A stretch of DNA of 45,778 nt from an uncultured bacterium (GCA_902766105.1 CACXCI010000061.1:1-45778), one strand, 5' to 3'. Counted from the first letter of the stretch, positions 1-8,585 are shown. Translations and numbers: made by a program. Notes: a model not told the origin generated them from the letters alone.

Positions 1-65
1 TCTACCCTACTGCTATTCCTTATTTTTTATTGATGAGTCAAACTTGTATAAAATATTAAAACGGT

Positions 66-85
66 GTCGACGCATCAACGCCGAC
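66..85. repeat. Degenerate copy of the GTCGGCGT palindrome
   Basis: The right arm ACGCCGAC is intact and is followed by CCTGC. The left arm has two mismatches to the GTCGGCGT arm seen at 10201, 13244 and 13439. A second small hairpin follows (TAGACT, two-base loop, AGTCTA, at about 95-108). The copy lies just beyond the 3' end of the minus-strand gene at 147-1736. Confidence 0.5.
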
Positions 86-146
86 CTGCTTTGGGTAGAC
101 TGAAGTCTAGCCTACTTACTTACTGACTGTATTTCTAATTTTAATT

Positions 147-1736
147 TTATACCTTTTTTGTATAATTGTCTGCTAATGTCCCAAGACGATTTAAAACTAT
201 ACCTGAAACCGCACCGAATACTATTGATTTAGTACCTGAAATTAGTTTTGTTGTAGAAATTAAGGTAGTTAATATCGCTCCTGCTATTGGTATTCCGGAT
301 TTTAACATAATAGATTTTTTCTCTGACGGATCTTTTGCTTTTATTAATGCGTTGGAGATTAAGGCGGATGAAAACAGTATTGTAAGTATATCTGTCGGCG
401 CTGAGCCTATCTCTAAATCTCTTAATTTATCAAAAAATTCTTTACTTTCAAGTTTTATTGAGTTATCAAACATTGTTATTGCTTTTTTTACGCTTTCTAA
501 TGCTCCGGATTTTGACAATTCAAATGGCGCAATTTTTTTATATATATCAATCATTTGTTGTAATTGTCCGGGAGCTTCTTCACTGATTATGTTTCGTATA
601 AGTTTTATGTTTGTATTTATATCATTGACAATTTGATCAGATTCTTTGTTTTGATTATAGTGTTGCTCAAGTTTATTTAATTCATTTAAAAAATTTTCCT
701 TGTGAAACTCTAATGATGATGAGTCTTTCATAAACCATTTAAGTCTTTTTGTTATATCCACTCCAATAGCATCATTTTCGGAAATAATACTGTTGATATT
801 GTCAATATATCCTGAAATGTAGGCCTTCATTTCAGCATCAGTATATGATAACATATCTCTGGCAAATGCTATATTTTTTGCTAAATCTGTTTTGTTTGCT
901 TTTACTTGTTCTGCAGCGATAAAAGTTTGCCACATTTCTTTTCGTTTAAATTTGTTATTTTTTGTCCAAAATTCTTTAAATGATGCATCCCAAAACTTTG
1001 TATAAAGCTCAGAGGTCGCTTGTTTCATGTATTCGTATCTTGTTTGCTGAGTGTTTTCGTGCAGAAATGCGTATATTACCAAACGAACATATTCCCGACA
1101 ATTACGTGCCATTTCTACTAATTGTTTTTTTGTATATTTGGTTTTGTCAAATTCTACTATTTCATCTCCAAAATTTTTCAGTATATATTCATCAAGTTTG
1201 TCAAATTTATCATACATTTTATTAAATTGTTTTTGTGTTTTCTTGTACGACTTTTTGACCGTATTTCTCGATAATTTCTCAAATAAATCAGAAATCGATT
1301 TATGAATTGATTTTGTAATAGAAGTTTTGTACATAAGCTTCATAAATAATATATCTTTTAATGAGTTAATATTATTTATACTTTCGGATTTTTTTATAAA
1401 AGAATTAATTCTTCTTATAAAATGTTCATAAAAAGAAATTTTTGGAGTATGTTCATCTAAAAAAGAGTTATTCAATTTATTTTCAAGATGCCCTTTTAAA
1501 AACTCAAGGAAATTTTTAGAATGTTTCTGCACCCCTTTAGACATAAACAACATGCCGACACCAAGAGTGGATAATCCGATAATTGTTAATTTATTTTTTT
1601 TATCATTTGTTTTATGGGGAGAAGAATTTTCTGTATCAAAATTTTTCAAGTCAGATTTTTTATGTTTTGAAAATCTTTGTTGAACATTTTTGAAATTATT
1701 ATATATTAGATTGTTTGATACAGTGTTAGTGTACAT
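147..1736 (-). CDS. Lineage-specific membrane protein, function unknown
   Basis: A 529-residue protein I do not recognise. It starts with about 45 polar, Asn/Lys-rich residues, then one hydrophobic segment (about 50-67). A long, highly charged, Lys/Glu-rich helical region (about 75-440) follows. The last 80 residues hold about three hydrophobic, Gly/Ser/Ile-rich segments, so the protein is probably membrane-anchored at both ends with a large helical domain between. The ATG at 1736 has a plausible Shine-Dalgarno AAGGAA about 11 bases upstream. No catalytic motif is visible. It is followed on the same strand, toward the window start, only by repeat DNA. Similar unassigned proteins are plausible lineage-specific genes of Gastranaerophilales, but that is inference. 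Confidence 0.75.
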   Translation of the reverse strand: MYTNTVSNNLIYNNFKNVQQRFSKHKKSDLKNFDTENSSPHKTNDKKNKLTIIGLSTLGVGMLFMSKGVQKHSKNFLEFLKGHLENKLNNSFLDEHTPKISFYEHFIRRINSFIKKSESINNINSLKDILFMKLMYKTSITKSIHKSISDLFEKLSRNTVKKSYKKTQKQFNKMYDKFDKLDEYILKNFGDEIVEFDKTKYTKKQLVEMARNCREYVRLVIYAFLHENTQQTRYEYMKQATSELYTKFWDASFKEFWTKNNKFKRKEMWQTFIAAEQVKANKTDLAKNIAFARDMLSYTDAEMKAYISGYIDNINSIISENDAIGVDITKRLKWFMKDSSSLEFHKENFLNELNKLEQHYNQNKESDQIVNDINTNIKLIRNIISEEAPGQLQQMIDIYKKIAPFELSKSGALESVKKAITMFDNSIKLESKEFFDKLRDLEIGSAPTDILTILFSSALISNALIKAKDPSEKKSIMLKSGIPIAGAILTTLISTTKLISGTKSIVFGAVSGIVLNRLGTLADNYTKKV

Positions 1737-1824
1737 TATTTGGGATATTCCTTGGTAATTGATTATTTAAAATTATATACTAAAGTATCAAAAAACAATA
1801 TTTTGCTAGATATATTACAAAATT

Positions 1825-3102
1825 TTATATTAATATTTGCGTTGCAAGGATAATTTTATGGCTGTCTTTGGCATTTTGGTTGTCGCAAAATACGTAATTT
1901 AGTACAATCTTCAGTGCTTGACCTTTTATAAACCAGTTTATGCCAATTGTGTATTCTCTTTTCAAGTCGTGTGCTTTATTTCTGTCCGGATCAAATTGGT
2001 CTACTCTGCCTATTAATTGTACGTGTGGAGTAAATTTCCACCCCAGTGTGTATGCCCAGCCGCAAGATTTATTTGATGTAATTCCGGTTGAACCGTTTGA
2101 GCCGTTGGCTATTGCGGCTTCAAAGTTTGTCCATAATCTTTTATGATTATATGAAACATAGACACTGCCGACATTATAATCTGTTCTGTTATGACCGTGG
2201 TTGTACCCGCCGCCTATTATAAATTTACCGTATTTTTGTGATTTGTTGCCAAAAGGTTTGAAATTTATCCAGCCGTTAAATTCCGCACCGGGAAAACCGC
2301 TTATAATTGATCTTCCACCACTTCCGACAAACAAGTTGTAATCTACGTATTGATAGTTACCTATAACTTTTGCACCTAAAGAACGGTAGTTGCCGTAGTT
2401 TCTGGCAATTTGTGAACGTGTTACAAATGGCAGAACATAAGACGATTTTCCGCCTTCAATACCTGTATTTATTCTTGAATTACCGAGTACAATTTGATGG
2501 TTTGGTATACTTGTGTTTACTATAAAAGCATCAGCTATAAATTTTTCAAGATAGTTTGTCCCTTGTTTGTGTATGGGGTTAAAGGTTAATTGAAATTTAT
2601 AATTAGGATTTCTGAAAGAACCGTACATACCTATTTGATTTTCATAATTTTCGTATGTTGTTGAATATTGGCTGCTGAGCCATGAAGCTTGAAGCCCGCC
2701 TCTGTACGCAATCCAAGGCTGAATTTTGCTAAACGGACCTTTTTTAAATTCAAAGGTCAAATCATCTTGTAAAAGATATGTCGGAACATCTGTTCTTGTA
2801 ATTTTGCTGTGTAATATTTTTCCAAATAGGGATTCTTCTTGAATTTCCTCTGTTGGTTTTTCTTCATCAAGTTTTTTAAATAATTCAAATTCTATTTCGT
2901 TATTTTCGGCAGCTTCATCGGTTTTGACTTCTTCTGGTTGCTTATTCTCCTGTTCAAGATTCAATACAATTTCGTCTTTTTGCGGATTTTCAAGCAGTTC
3001 TTCGGATATTTCATCGTTTGAATATGCTGTCGGTGGGATTAAAAACAGCACAAAGAGGAATAATATAATATCTAGCTTCGGGATAGTGTTTATCTTTTTC
3101 AT
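1825..3102 (-). CDS. Outer-membrane beta-barrel porin (OprP/OprB-like)
   Basis: 425 residues. Residues 1-28 look like a Sec signal peptide: a Lys start, then a hydrophobic LFLFVLFLIPPTAYS core. Residues 29-95 form a Glu-rich, low-complexity segment that may span the periplasm or contact the cell wall. From about residue 125 to the end there are alternating aromatic/polar strands with many Gly, Asn and Tyr turns (for example GGGYNHGHNRTDYNVGSVYV), typical of a 14-18 strand barrel. The C-terminal strand ends in ILI rather than the canonical Phe. The fold fits phosphate- or carbohydrate-selective porins, but the substrate cannot be read from the sequence. The gene is divergent from the decarboxylase gene across only 61 bases, with overlapping promoters. 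Confidence 0.75.
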   Translation of the reverse strand: MKKINTIPKLDIILFLFVLFLIPPTAYSNDEISEELLENPQKDEIVLNLEQENKQPEEVKTDEAAENNEIEFELFKKLDEEKPTEEIQEESLFGKILHSKITRTDVPTYLLQDDLTFEFKKGPFSKIQPWIAYRGGLQASWLSSQYSTTYENYENQIGMYGSFRNPNYKFQLTFNPIHKQGTNYLEKFIADAFIVNTSIPNHQIVLGNSRINTGIEGGKSSYVLPFVTRSQIARNYGNYRSLGAKVIGNYQYVDYNLFVGSGGRSIISGFPGAEFNGWINFKPFGNKSQKYGKFIIGGGYNHGHNRTDYNVGSVYVSYNHKRLWTNFEAAIANGSNGSTGITSNKSCGWAYTLGWKFTPHVQLIGRVDQFDPDRNKAHDLKREYTIGINWFIKGQALKIVLNYVFCDNQNAKDSHKIILATQILI

Positions 3103-3111
3103 TATGTAAAG

Positions 3112-3140
3112 ATTGTAACATATTTTTTTAGAAAATTAAA
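3112..3140 (-). promoter_or_regulatory. Promoter of the porin gene, nearly leaderless
   Basis: On the minus strand, TTTAAT (3140-3135), a 17-base spacer and TACAAT (3117-3112). The predicted transcription start is about 3 bases before the ATG at 3102, leaving no room for a Shine-Dalgarno. It overlaps the divergent promoter at 3129-3157. Confidence 0.45.
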
Positions 3141-3157
3141 GTTTTTTGTAGTATATT
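3129..3157 (+). promoter_or_regulatory. Promoter of the decarboxylase gene, leaderless
   Basis: TAGAAA (3129-3134), a 17-base spacer and TATATT (3152-3157). The A of the start codon at 3164 is 7 bases after the -10 box, so transcription should begin at the start codon. There is no Shine-Dalgarno. Confidence 0.45.
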
Positions 3158-3163
3158 TTTGGT

Positions 3164-4591
3164 ATGCCCAATATTTTGAAAAACGATAAAGATTTAAAAG
3201 TAAAAGCCCCGATTGTAGAAGCCTTAAAGACAGCTTATGACAATCCGACATATCAGTTTCATATTCCCGGACACACAAAAGGTCTTGGTACGTTGCCTGA
3301 TTTTAAGAATTTGGTAGGGCAAAAAGCCTTAAAGGTAGATACAACTGATGAATTTGATAATTTGGGTACACTAACTCCTGCAACAGGACCGATAAAAGAA
3401 GCTGAAATTCTTGCAGCTCAGGCTTTCGGAGCAAAAAGAACATTTTTTTTGTTGAACGGTTCAACTGTGGGTAATCTTGCTATTGCAATGGGTTTAACTA
3501 AAAAAGGTCAAAAAGTTATAGTAAACAGAAATTGTCATCGTTCTGTTTTAACAGGTCTTATTATATCAGGCGCCGATCCTTTGTGGATAATTCCGGAAAA
3601 ACTTTCGGAATGGGGTATTTGGGGAAATATTGAAGCCAAGGATGTAGAAAATTTATTAAAAAATAATGATGATGTTTCTATGGTATGGATAACAAATCCG
3701 ACATACGAGGGAGTTGTTTCTGATATCAAAGCTATTGCTGACATTTGTAAAAAATATGATGTACCATTGGTTGTTGACGAGGCACACGGCTGCTTATGGA
3801 ATTTTAATGAAAAATTGCCGGAAACCTCTTTGAAATTAGGTGCTGATATCGTTGTTCATTCTCTGCATAAGACAGGCGGCAGTATGAGTCAATCTTCAAT
3901 GCTTCATATAAGTGAAAATTCTAAAGTTCCTGCTGATGATGTAGAACGAGCCTTGATGCTTTTACATACCACAAGTCCTTCTTTAATGCTTTTGGGCAGT
4001 TTAGATGCAGCAAGGGCTAATTTGCAATCATCAAGAGGGCAAAAGCAGCTTGCAAGGGCAATATCAAATGCAAAATATCTTCGCTCCGAAATTGATAAAA
4101 TGAATACTATTCATCACTTGAAGGCCGGATTTGGTTATAAAACCGATGTAACGAAAATATTTATCAAAGCTGACGGTTTGTCAGGAAAGCGTTTAGAGTC
4201 AATTTTGGAAATTGATTTTGGCATAGAGGTAGAAAGTGCTTCTGATGAAGGTCTTTTGCTACTGTCTAATATTGGTAACAAACGCTCAGATTTTGAATAT
4301 TTGGTTGAGTGTTTACACAAAATTGATATTCATAATTACAAAGATATTTATTATCTTGAAAACAAAAAGCACATGCCTATGCTTACACCGATTATTAAAA
4401 AGAGTTTGAGAGAGGCTTATTTTTCAGAAAAAGAGATAATACCTAAAAAAGATGCGGTAGGCAGATTATCAGGAGAGGTTGTTGCAGAGTGTCCACCCGG
4501 AATTTCGATTTTGTTACCCGGTGAATTGATTACAGAAGCTCATCTTCCTTATCTTGCAGATTACGAGTATATAGAAGTATTAAAAGGGTAG
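3164..4591 (+). CDS. Orn/Lys/Arg decarboxylase, PLP-dependent (SpeA/Cad type)
   Basis: 475 residues, the usual length of the short fold-type-I decarboxylases of Firmicutes and Cyanobacteria that lack the N-terminal wing domain. It decarboxylates a basic amino acid (arginine, lysine or ornithine) to a polyamine precursor; the exact substrate cannot be told. Visible motifs are the N-terminal FHIPGHTKG (32-40), TDEFDNLG near 61-68, the PLP-ring aspartate D205 in VVDEAHG, and the Schiff-base lysine K236 in HSLHKTGGSMSQSS. The C-terminal domain ends near ECPPGISILLPGE, typical of the family. ATG at 3164 is chosen because it lies exactly at the predicted transcription start. The alanine racemase gene follows 75 bases downstream and has its own promoter. 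Confidence 0.92.
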   Translation: MPNILKNDKDLKVKAPIVEALKTAYDNPTYQFHIPGHTKGLGTLPDFKNLVGQKALKVDTTDEFDNLGTLTPATGPIKEAEILAAQAFGAKRTFFLLNGSTVGNLAIAMGLTKKGQKVIVNRNCHRSVLTGLIISGADPLWIIPEKLSEWGIWGNIEAKDVENLLKNNDDVSMVWITNPTYEGVVSDIKAIADICKKYDVPLVVDEAHGCLWNFNEKLPETSLKLGADIVVHSLHKTGGSMSQSSMLHISENSKVPADDVERALMLLHTTSPSLMLLGSLDAARANLQSSRGQKQLARAISNAKYLRSEIDKMNTIHHLKAGFGYKTDVTKIFIKADGLSGKRLESILEIDFGIEVESASDEGLLLLSNIGNKRSDFEYLVECLHKIDIHNYKDIYYLENKKHMPMLTPIIKKSLREAYFSEKEIIPKKDAVGRLSGEVVAECPPGISILLPGELITEAHLPYLADYEYIEVLKG

Positions 4592-4630
4592 TATATACAT
4601 AATTTGGACAAGATATTAGCTTTTTACAAA

Positions 4631-4659
4631 TTGCTTAATAAACGGATTTGTCATATACT
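4631..4659 (+). promoter_or_regulatory. Promoter of alr, leaderless
   Basis: TTGCTT (4631-4636), a 17-base spacer and TATACT (4654-4659). The A of ATG at 4667 is 8 bases after the -10 box and no Shine-Dalgarno is present. This decides the start against the in-frame TTG at 4604, which lies upstream of the predicted transcript. Confidence 0.5.
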
Positions 4660-4666
4660 TATAGTT

Positions 4667-5791
4667 ATGAAGAATACTAGACAAACAAATGTAAATATTC
4701 ACAGAGATGCTTGGGTTGAGATAAATATTTCAAATCTTGAGCATAATATTAAAGAGATAAAAGCAAATATTCCAAAAGGTGTAAAATTATTAGGTGTTGT
4801 AAAAGCTGATGCTTATGGACATGGTTCAATAATGCTTGCTCCGACAATATTAGCATCCGGTATTGATATGCTTGGTGTAGCATCTATTGATGAAGGTGTT
4901 GACCTTAGAAATGCAGGTATAAATTGTGATATCTTAATCCTTGGCGCGGTTCCTGTATGGGCTGTAGAAAGTGCCGTTAAATATGATTTGAATATCCCTA
5001 TTTTTTCAAAAGAACATATAAAAGCTTGTGAGCAAACATATTTAAGGCTTGGAGTTAAACCAAAAGCTCATATAAAGCTTGATACAGGCATGAATAGAAT
5101 TGGGATAAGAGCAGATGAAGCTGTTGAATTTATTAATAAGGTACAAAAGCTTGATTATATTGATCTTAGAGGAATATTTACCCATCTTGCGGCAGCAGAA
5201 GAACTGGATAAAGCAACAGAACAAATTAAGAAATGGAATAGTGTAATTGATAATATAAACACAGACGGTTTACTTTTGCATATTTTAAATACCGCAGGCA
5301 GTATTTGTTATGATGTTCCAAATTCTAATATGAGAAGAATAGGAATTTCTTTGTATGGTTTGTATCCGGATTTTCCGGATGTGGAATTTAAAAAGCCTGA
5401 TTTAAAACAATTGATTTCATTGAAAGGTCGTATAGTAAATATTCATATTGCAAAAGATGGCGAAGGTATAAGTTATTGTCATACCTATACGGCAAAAGGC
5501 GACAGAACTATTGCAACTGTTCCTATAGGATATGCAGATGGTGTGCCAAGGCTTTTATCAAACAAGATAAAAGGCGTCTTAAACGGAGTTGAGGTTCCTC
5601 AGGTTGGTAATATTACAATGGATCAAATGATGTTTGATATAACAGGAGTTAAAGCGTCAACTGGTGATATAATAACTGTTTTGGATGAACAACATTCAAT
5701 TGATGAATGGGCAAGAATATTAAATACAATAAATTATGAACTTACCTGTAGATTAAAAGTTCGTCTGCCAAGAGTTTACACCAGAGGATAA
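4667..5791 (+). CDS. alr: Alanine racemase
   Basis: 374 residues from ATG 4667. A longer frame reaches back to a TTG at 4604, but its extra 21 residues are not family-like and the promoter lies inside them. The enzyme interconverts L- and D-alanine for peptidoglycan. The N-terminal RDAWVEINISNLEHNIKEIK matches the family start. The PLP lysine is K46 in VVKADAYGHG. The second catalytic base is the tyrosine in GISYCHTYTAKGD. TVPIGYADGVPR and VGNITMDQMMFD are the classic C-terminal domain motifs. Full length and intact. It is followed 40 bases later by the flavoprotein gene on the same strand, with which it may be co-transcribed. Confidence 0.95.
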   Translation: MKNTRQTNVNIHRDAWVEINISNLEHNIKEIKANIPKGVKLLGVVKADAYGHGSIMLAPTILASGIDMLGVASIDEGVDLRNAGINCDILILGAVPVWAVESAVKYDLNIPIFSKEHIKACEQTYLRLGVKPKAHIKLDTGMNRIGIRADEAVEFINKVQKLDYIDLRGIFTHLAAAEELDKATEQIKKWNSVIDNINTDGLLLHILNTAGSICYDVPNSNMRRIGISLYGLYPDFPDVEFKKPDLKQLISLKGRIVNIHIAKDGEGISYCHTYTAKGDRTIATVPIGYADGVPRLLSNKIKGVLNGVEVPQVGNITMDQMMFDITGVKASTGDIITVLDEQHSIDEWARILNTINYELTCRLKVRLPRVYTRG

Positions 5792-5831
5792 TGGTGTAAA
5801 GAGATATATAAAAGAATCTTAGGAGTTGTAA

Positions 5832-7067
5832 ATGGTTGAAAGTTTTGATATAGGAATAGTTGGAGGTGGTCCTGCCGGTTATACTGCGGCAATTCATGCC
5901 GGAAATCAAGGTAAAAAAGTAGTACTTTTTGAAAAAGATAATATCGGTGGAGTTTGTCTTAACAGGGGTTGTATTCCGACAAAAACTATATTGCATATAT
6001 CAGAATTATTTCAGCAAATAAAAAATGCTCAAGAATTTGGTATTTCGGCTGAAAATGTTGATTTGGACTGGTCAAAGGTAATTGAACGAAAAAATATTGT
6101 TATAGAAAAGCTCCGCAAAGGAATAGAGCTTGCACTTAAAAATGCAAAAGTATTTACCATAAAGGCTCAAGCGCAAATTATTGATAATAAAAGAATTGAA
6201 GCAGAAGGAATATTATATAACTGCGATAAAATAATATGTGCTACAGGTTCTTCTCCAAAGATTATTAAAGGTTTAGAATTTGACCATGAATTTTTATTAT
6301 CTTCAGATGATATCTTGAATTTAAAAAAATTACCACAAAGTATCTTAATTGTTGGTTCAGGTGCTATTGGAATTGAATGGGCAAGAATTATGTCAAATTT
6401 TGGGGTTGAAACAACGATTGTTGAATTGGCTGAGCATCTTTTACCTTTGGCAGATGTTGAGGTATCAAAAAGAATTGAGCGAATTTTCAAAACTCAAAAA
6501 ATAAATTTTTATACTCAAACATCAATTGAAAAAATTGAAAACAAATCTATTACATTATCTAATGGTGAAATGATTAAACCTGAGATAGTTTTAGTTGCTG
6601 TTGGCAGAACTTTAAATATGACAAAAAAGATTGAAGGTGTTCAATATATAGGTGATGTTTCAGGAGAAATTCAGCTTGCTCATTTTGCGATAAAGCAGGC
6701 AATAGAGCAGATTGATGGGATAAATTTTATAAAGGATTTAACTCCGAGTGTGATATACGGAACTCCCGAAATTGCATGGACAGGTAAAAGAGAACAAGAT
6801 TTAGAGCCTCATTCGTACAAAAAACACTTTGTTCTGATGTCTGCACTTGGAAAAGCTCATTGTGATAGTCAAACAGACGGGTTTATAAAAATATTAACTC
6901 AAAATGATAAAATAGTAGGCGCACATATAGTATCTGCGGAGGCATCATCGTTATTACAACAAGTTTTGATTGCAATGCAAAACAGTATTTCAACAGATAA
7001 GCTAAAAGAAATATGTTTTGCCCATCCGACATATTCAGAAGGGATTTTTGAAGCATTATTTAAGTAA
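5832..7067 (+). CDS. Compact dihydrolipoamide-dehydrogenase-like flavoprotein
   Basis: 411 residues against about 460-475 for typical Lpd. The class-I pyridine-nucleotide disulfide oxidoreductase layout is complete: FAD dinucleotide fold IGIVGGGPAGYTAA (about 7-20), redox disulfide C42/C47 in GGVCLNRGCIPTKT, NAD fold IVGSGAIGIEWA (173-184), a GD motif (YIGDVSG, about 272-278), and the dimer-interface His-Glu pair H398/E403 in AHPTYSEGIFEAL. The shortening falls mainly between VAVGRT (256-260) and the GD motif, where the usual 25-30 residue loop is nearly absent. The interface domain is also trimmed. ATG 5832 has a good TAGGAGTTG Shine-Dalgarno. No 2-oxoacid dehydrogenase or glycine-cleavage gene is nearby, so the physiological substrate (lipoyl protein or another disulfide) is open. 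Confidence 0.82.
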   Translation: MVESFDIGIVGGGPAGYTAAIHAGNQGKKVVLFEKDNIGGVCLNRGCIPTKTILHISELFQQIKNAQEFGISAENVDLDWSKVIERKNIVIEKLRKGIELALKNAKVFTIKAQAQIIDNKRIEAEGILYNCDKIICATGSSPKIIKGLEFDHEFLLSSDDILNLKKLPQSILIVGSGAIGIEWARIMSNFGVETTIVELAEHLLPLADVEVSKRIERIFKTQKINFYTQTSIEKIENKSITLSNGEMIKPEIVLVAVGRTLNMTKKIEGVQYIGDVSGEIQLAHFAIKQAIEQIDGINFIKDLTPSVIYGTPEIAWTGKREQDLEPHSYKKHFVLMSALGKAHCDSQTDGFIKILTQNDKIVGAHIVSAEASSLLQQVLIAMQNSISTDKLKEICFAHPTYSEGIFEALFK

Positions 7068-7076
7068 TAACGGCAA

Positions 7077-7104
7077 TTGAATAAAAAACTTTTTAGGATA
7101 AAAT
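7077..7104 (+). promoter_or_regulatory. Promoter of the oligopeptide ABC ATPase gene, leaderless
   Basis: TTGAAT (7077-7082), a 16-base spacer and TAAAAT (7099-7104). The A of ATG 7111 is exactly 7 bases after the -10 box. No Shine-Dalgarno lies between. Confidence 0.5.
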
Positions 7105-7110
7105 TTCACT

Positions 7111-8082
7111 ATGACAGGTAATCTTGCGGAAATAAAAAATTTGAATATCGTATATCAGACAAAGAAAAATGCTTTTGGTGGCGTTCAAAATGTTTATGCA
7201 GTAAATGGACTTGATTTGGAAATTAAAAAAGGTGAAATTCTTGCAATAGCAGGGGAATCCGGTTGTGGGAAATCTACTTTGGCAAAGGCTTTAATGAAGC
7301 TTATTGATGTGAAATCAGGAAAAATTTTAATTGACGGCAAAGATATTTTAGCTATAAAATCCCGTGAGGAAATAAAAGATTTCTATAAAAAAGTTCAGAT
7401 GATATTTCAAAATCCATATTCAAGCCTGAATCCCAAGATGAAAATAGGGCAAATACTATCTGAACCGTTAGAAATTAATACAAATCTTACAAAAGAACAA
7501 ATAAAAAAAGCCGTGCTGGAAACAATTAAAAAAGTAGGATTAGATGAAACTTCTTTAAATAATTATCCTCACGAGTTTTCAGGTGGTCAAAGGCAAAGAA
7601 TAGCTATTGCACGAGCTTTGATTTTAAATCCGGAGTTTATAATAGCAGATGAGCCTGTTAGTGCGCTTGATGTAAGTATTCAGGCACAAATAATTAATTT
7701 GTTAAAACAATTAAAGCAGGATTTTAATTTAACTTTTTTATTTATATCTCACGATTTAAGTGTTATAAAATATTTGTCTGACAGAATAGCAGTTATGTAT
7801 TTGGGTGAGATTGTTGAAATCGGGAATACTGAAGAAATTTTCAGTAATCCAAAACATCCGTATTCAATGGCTTTGTTAAGTGCTGTACCGGAACTTGGCG
7901 GAGATAAAAACAGAGAAAAGTCAGCGCTAAAAGGAGAATTACCATCTCCTGAAAATTTGCCTTCCGGTTGCAAATTCCATACAAGATGCCCTTATATCAA
8001 AGATATTTGTAAAAAATCAGAACCAAGTAAAATAGATTTCTCGCAAACTCATAGCTGTAAATGTTTTTTGTATGAATCATAA
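7111..8082 (+). CDS. Oligopeptide/dipeptide ABC transporter ATP-binding protein (OppF/DppF type)
   Basis: 323 residues, the usual length for OppF/DppF. It couples ATP hydrolysis to peptide (or nickel/heme-type) import through an inner-membrane permease. Walker A is GESGCGKST (48-56), the Q-loop is in MIFQNPYSSLNPKM, the ABC signature is FSGGQRQRIAIARAL, Walker B is FIIADEPVSALDV, and the switch histidine is in FISHDLSVIKYL. The C-terminal oligo_HPY domain with GCKFHTRCPYIKDIC marks the peptide subfamily. No permease, binding protein or partner ATPase (OppD) is adjacent, so the partners must lie elsewhere. The gene sits alone between the flavoprotein gene and smpB. Confidence 0.9.
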   Translation: MTGNLAEIKNLNIVYQTKKNAFGGVQNVYAVNGLDLEIKKGEILAIAGESGCGKSTLAKALMKLIDVKSGKILIDGKDILAIKSREEIKDFYKKVQMIFQNPYSSLNPKMKIGQILSEPLEINTNLTKEQIKKAVLETIKKVGLDETSLNNYPHEFSGGQRQRIAIARALILNPEFIIADEPVSALDVSIQAQIINLLKQLKQDFNLTFLFISHDLSVIKYLSDRIAVMYLGEIVEIGNTEEIFSNPKHPYSMALLSAVPELGGDKNREKSALKGELPSPENLPSGCKFHTRCPYIKDICKKSEPSKIDFSQTHSCKCFLYES

Positions 8083-8083
8083 T

Positions 8084-8111
8084 TTGTATAAAAAACCCTC
8101 TATGCTATAAT
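8084..8111 (+). promoter_or_regulatory. Promoter of smpB, leaderless
   Basis: TTGTAT (8084-8089), a 16-base spacer and a perfect TATAAT (8106-8111). ATG 8118 begins 7 bases after the -10 box. Its -35 region starts immediately after the stop of the ABC ATPase gene. Confidence 0.55.
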
Positions 8112-8117
8112 GAATTT

Positions 8118-8567
8118 ATGGACAAAAAAGTTATAACAACAAACAGGAAAGCTTTTCACGACTACAACATTTTCGATAAATATGTAGCCGGTATGGTTTT
8201 GACCGGAACTGAAATAAAATCCATTCGTAAAAATGCGATAAATTTAAAAGACAGTTTTTGCAAAATAGAGGATAATGAGATTTTTTTATACAACTGTCAT
8301 ATTTCGCTGTATGAACAGGGAAACAGAAATAACCATAAAGAAGAACGAGTCAGAAAACTTCTTTTGACCAAAAAAGAAATATTAAAAATGCATTCTAAAA
8401 TAAAAAAAGACGGCTATACAATAGTTCCATTGGAGGTCTTTTTAACCCACGGATTTGCAAAGGTTGAAATTGCACTTGCAAAAGGTAAAAAGTTATATGA
8501 CAAACGTGATGCCTTAGCTAAAAAAGACCAACAACGAGATATAGAACGCTCAAAGGGTAAATATTAG
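8118..8567 (+). CDS. smpB: SsrA-binding protein SmpB
   Basis: 149 residues, full family length. SmpB binds the tRNA-like domain of tmRNA and delivers it to stalled ribosomes for trans-translation. The start VITTNRKAFHDYNIFDKYVAG and GTEIKSIRKNAINLKDSF are the signature beta-barrel motifs. The basic C-terminal tail with KGKKLYDKRDALAKKDQQRD is the part that enters the decoding centre. No tmRNA (ssrA) gene was recognised beside it. The start is fixed by a leaderless promoter. A degenerate palindromic repeat lies right after the stop. Confidence 0.97.
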   Translation: MDKKVITTNRKAFHDYNIFDKYVAGMVLTGTEIKSIRKNAINLKDSFCKIEDNEIFLYNCHISLYEQGNRNNHKEERVRKLLLTKKEILKMHSKIKKDGYTIVPLEVFLTHGFAKVEIALAKGKKLYDKRDALAKKDQQRDIERSKGKY

Positions 8568-8585
8568 GGATAAATATAAGAGTAG

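Noticed and set aside
166-636. 156-codon open frame on the plus strand
   Set aside because: It lies wholly within the antisense of the better-supported membrane protein gene (147-1736), has no ribosome-binding site, and its composition mirrors the opposite strand.
4604-4666. TTG start extending alr by 21 residues
   Set aside because: The promoter boxes lie inside the extension and family proteins begin near RDAWVEI; ATG 4667 is preferred.
5832-7067. Flavoprotein gene as a pseudogene because it is short
   Set aside because: The frame is open throughout, all catalytic motifs are intact and a good Shine-Dalgarno is present; an internal loop is missing rather than an end.
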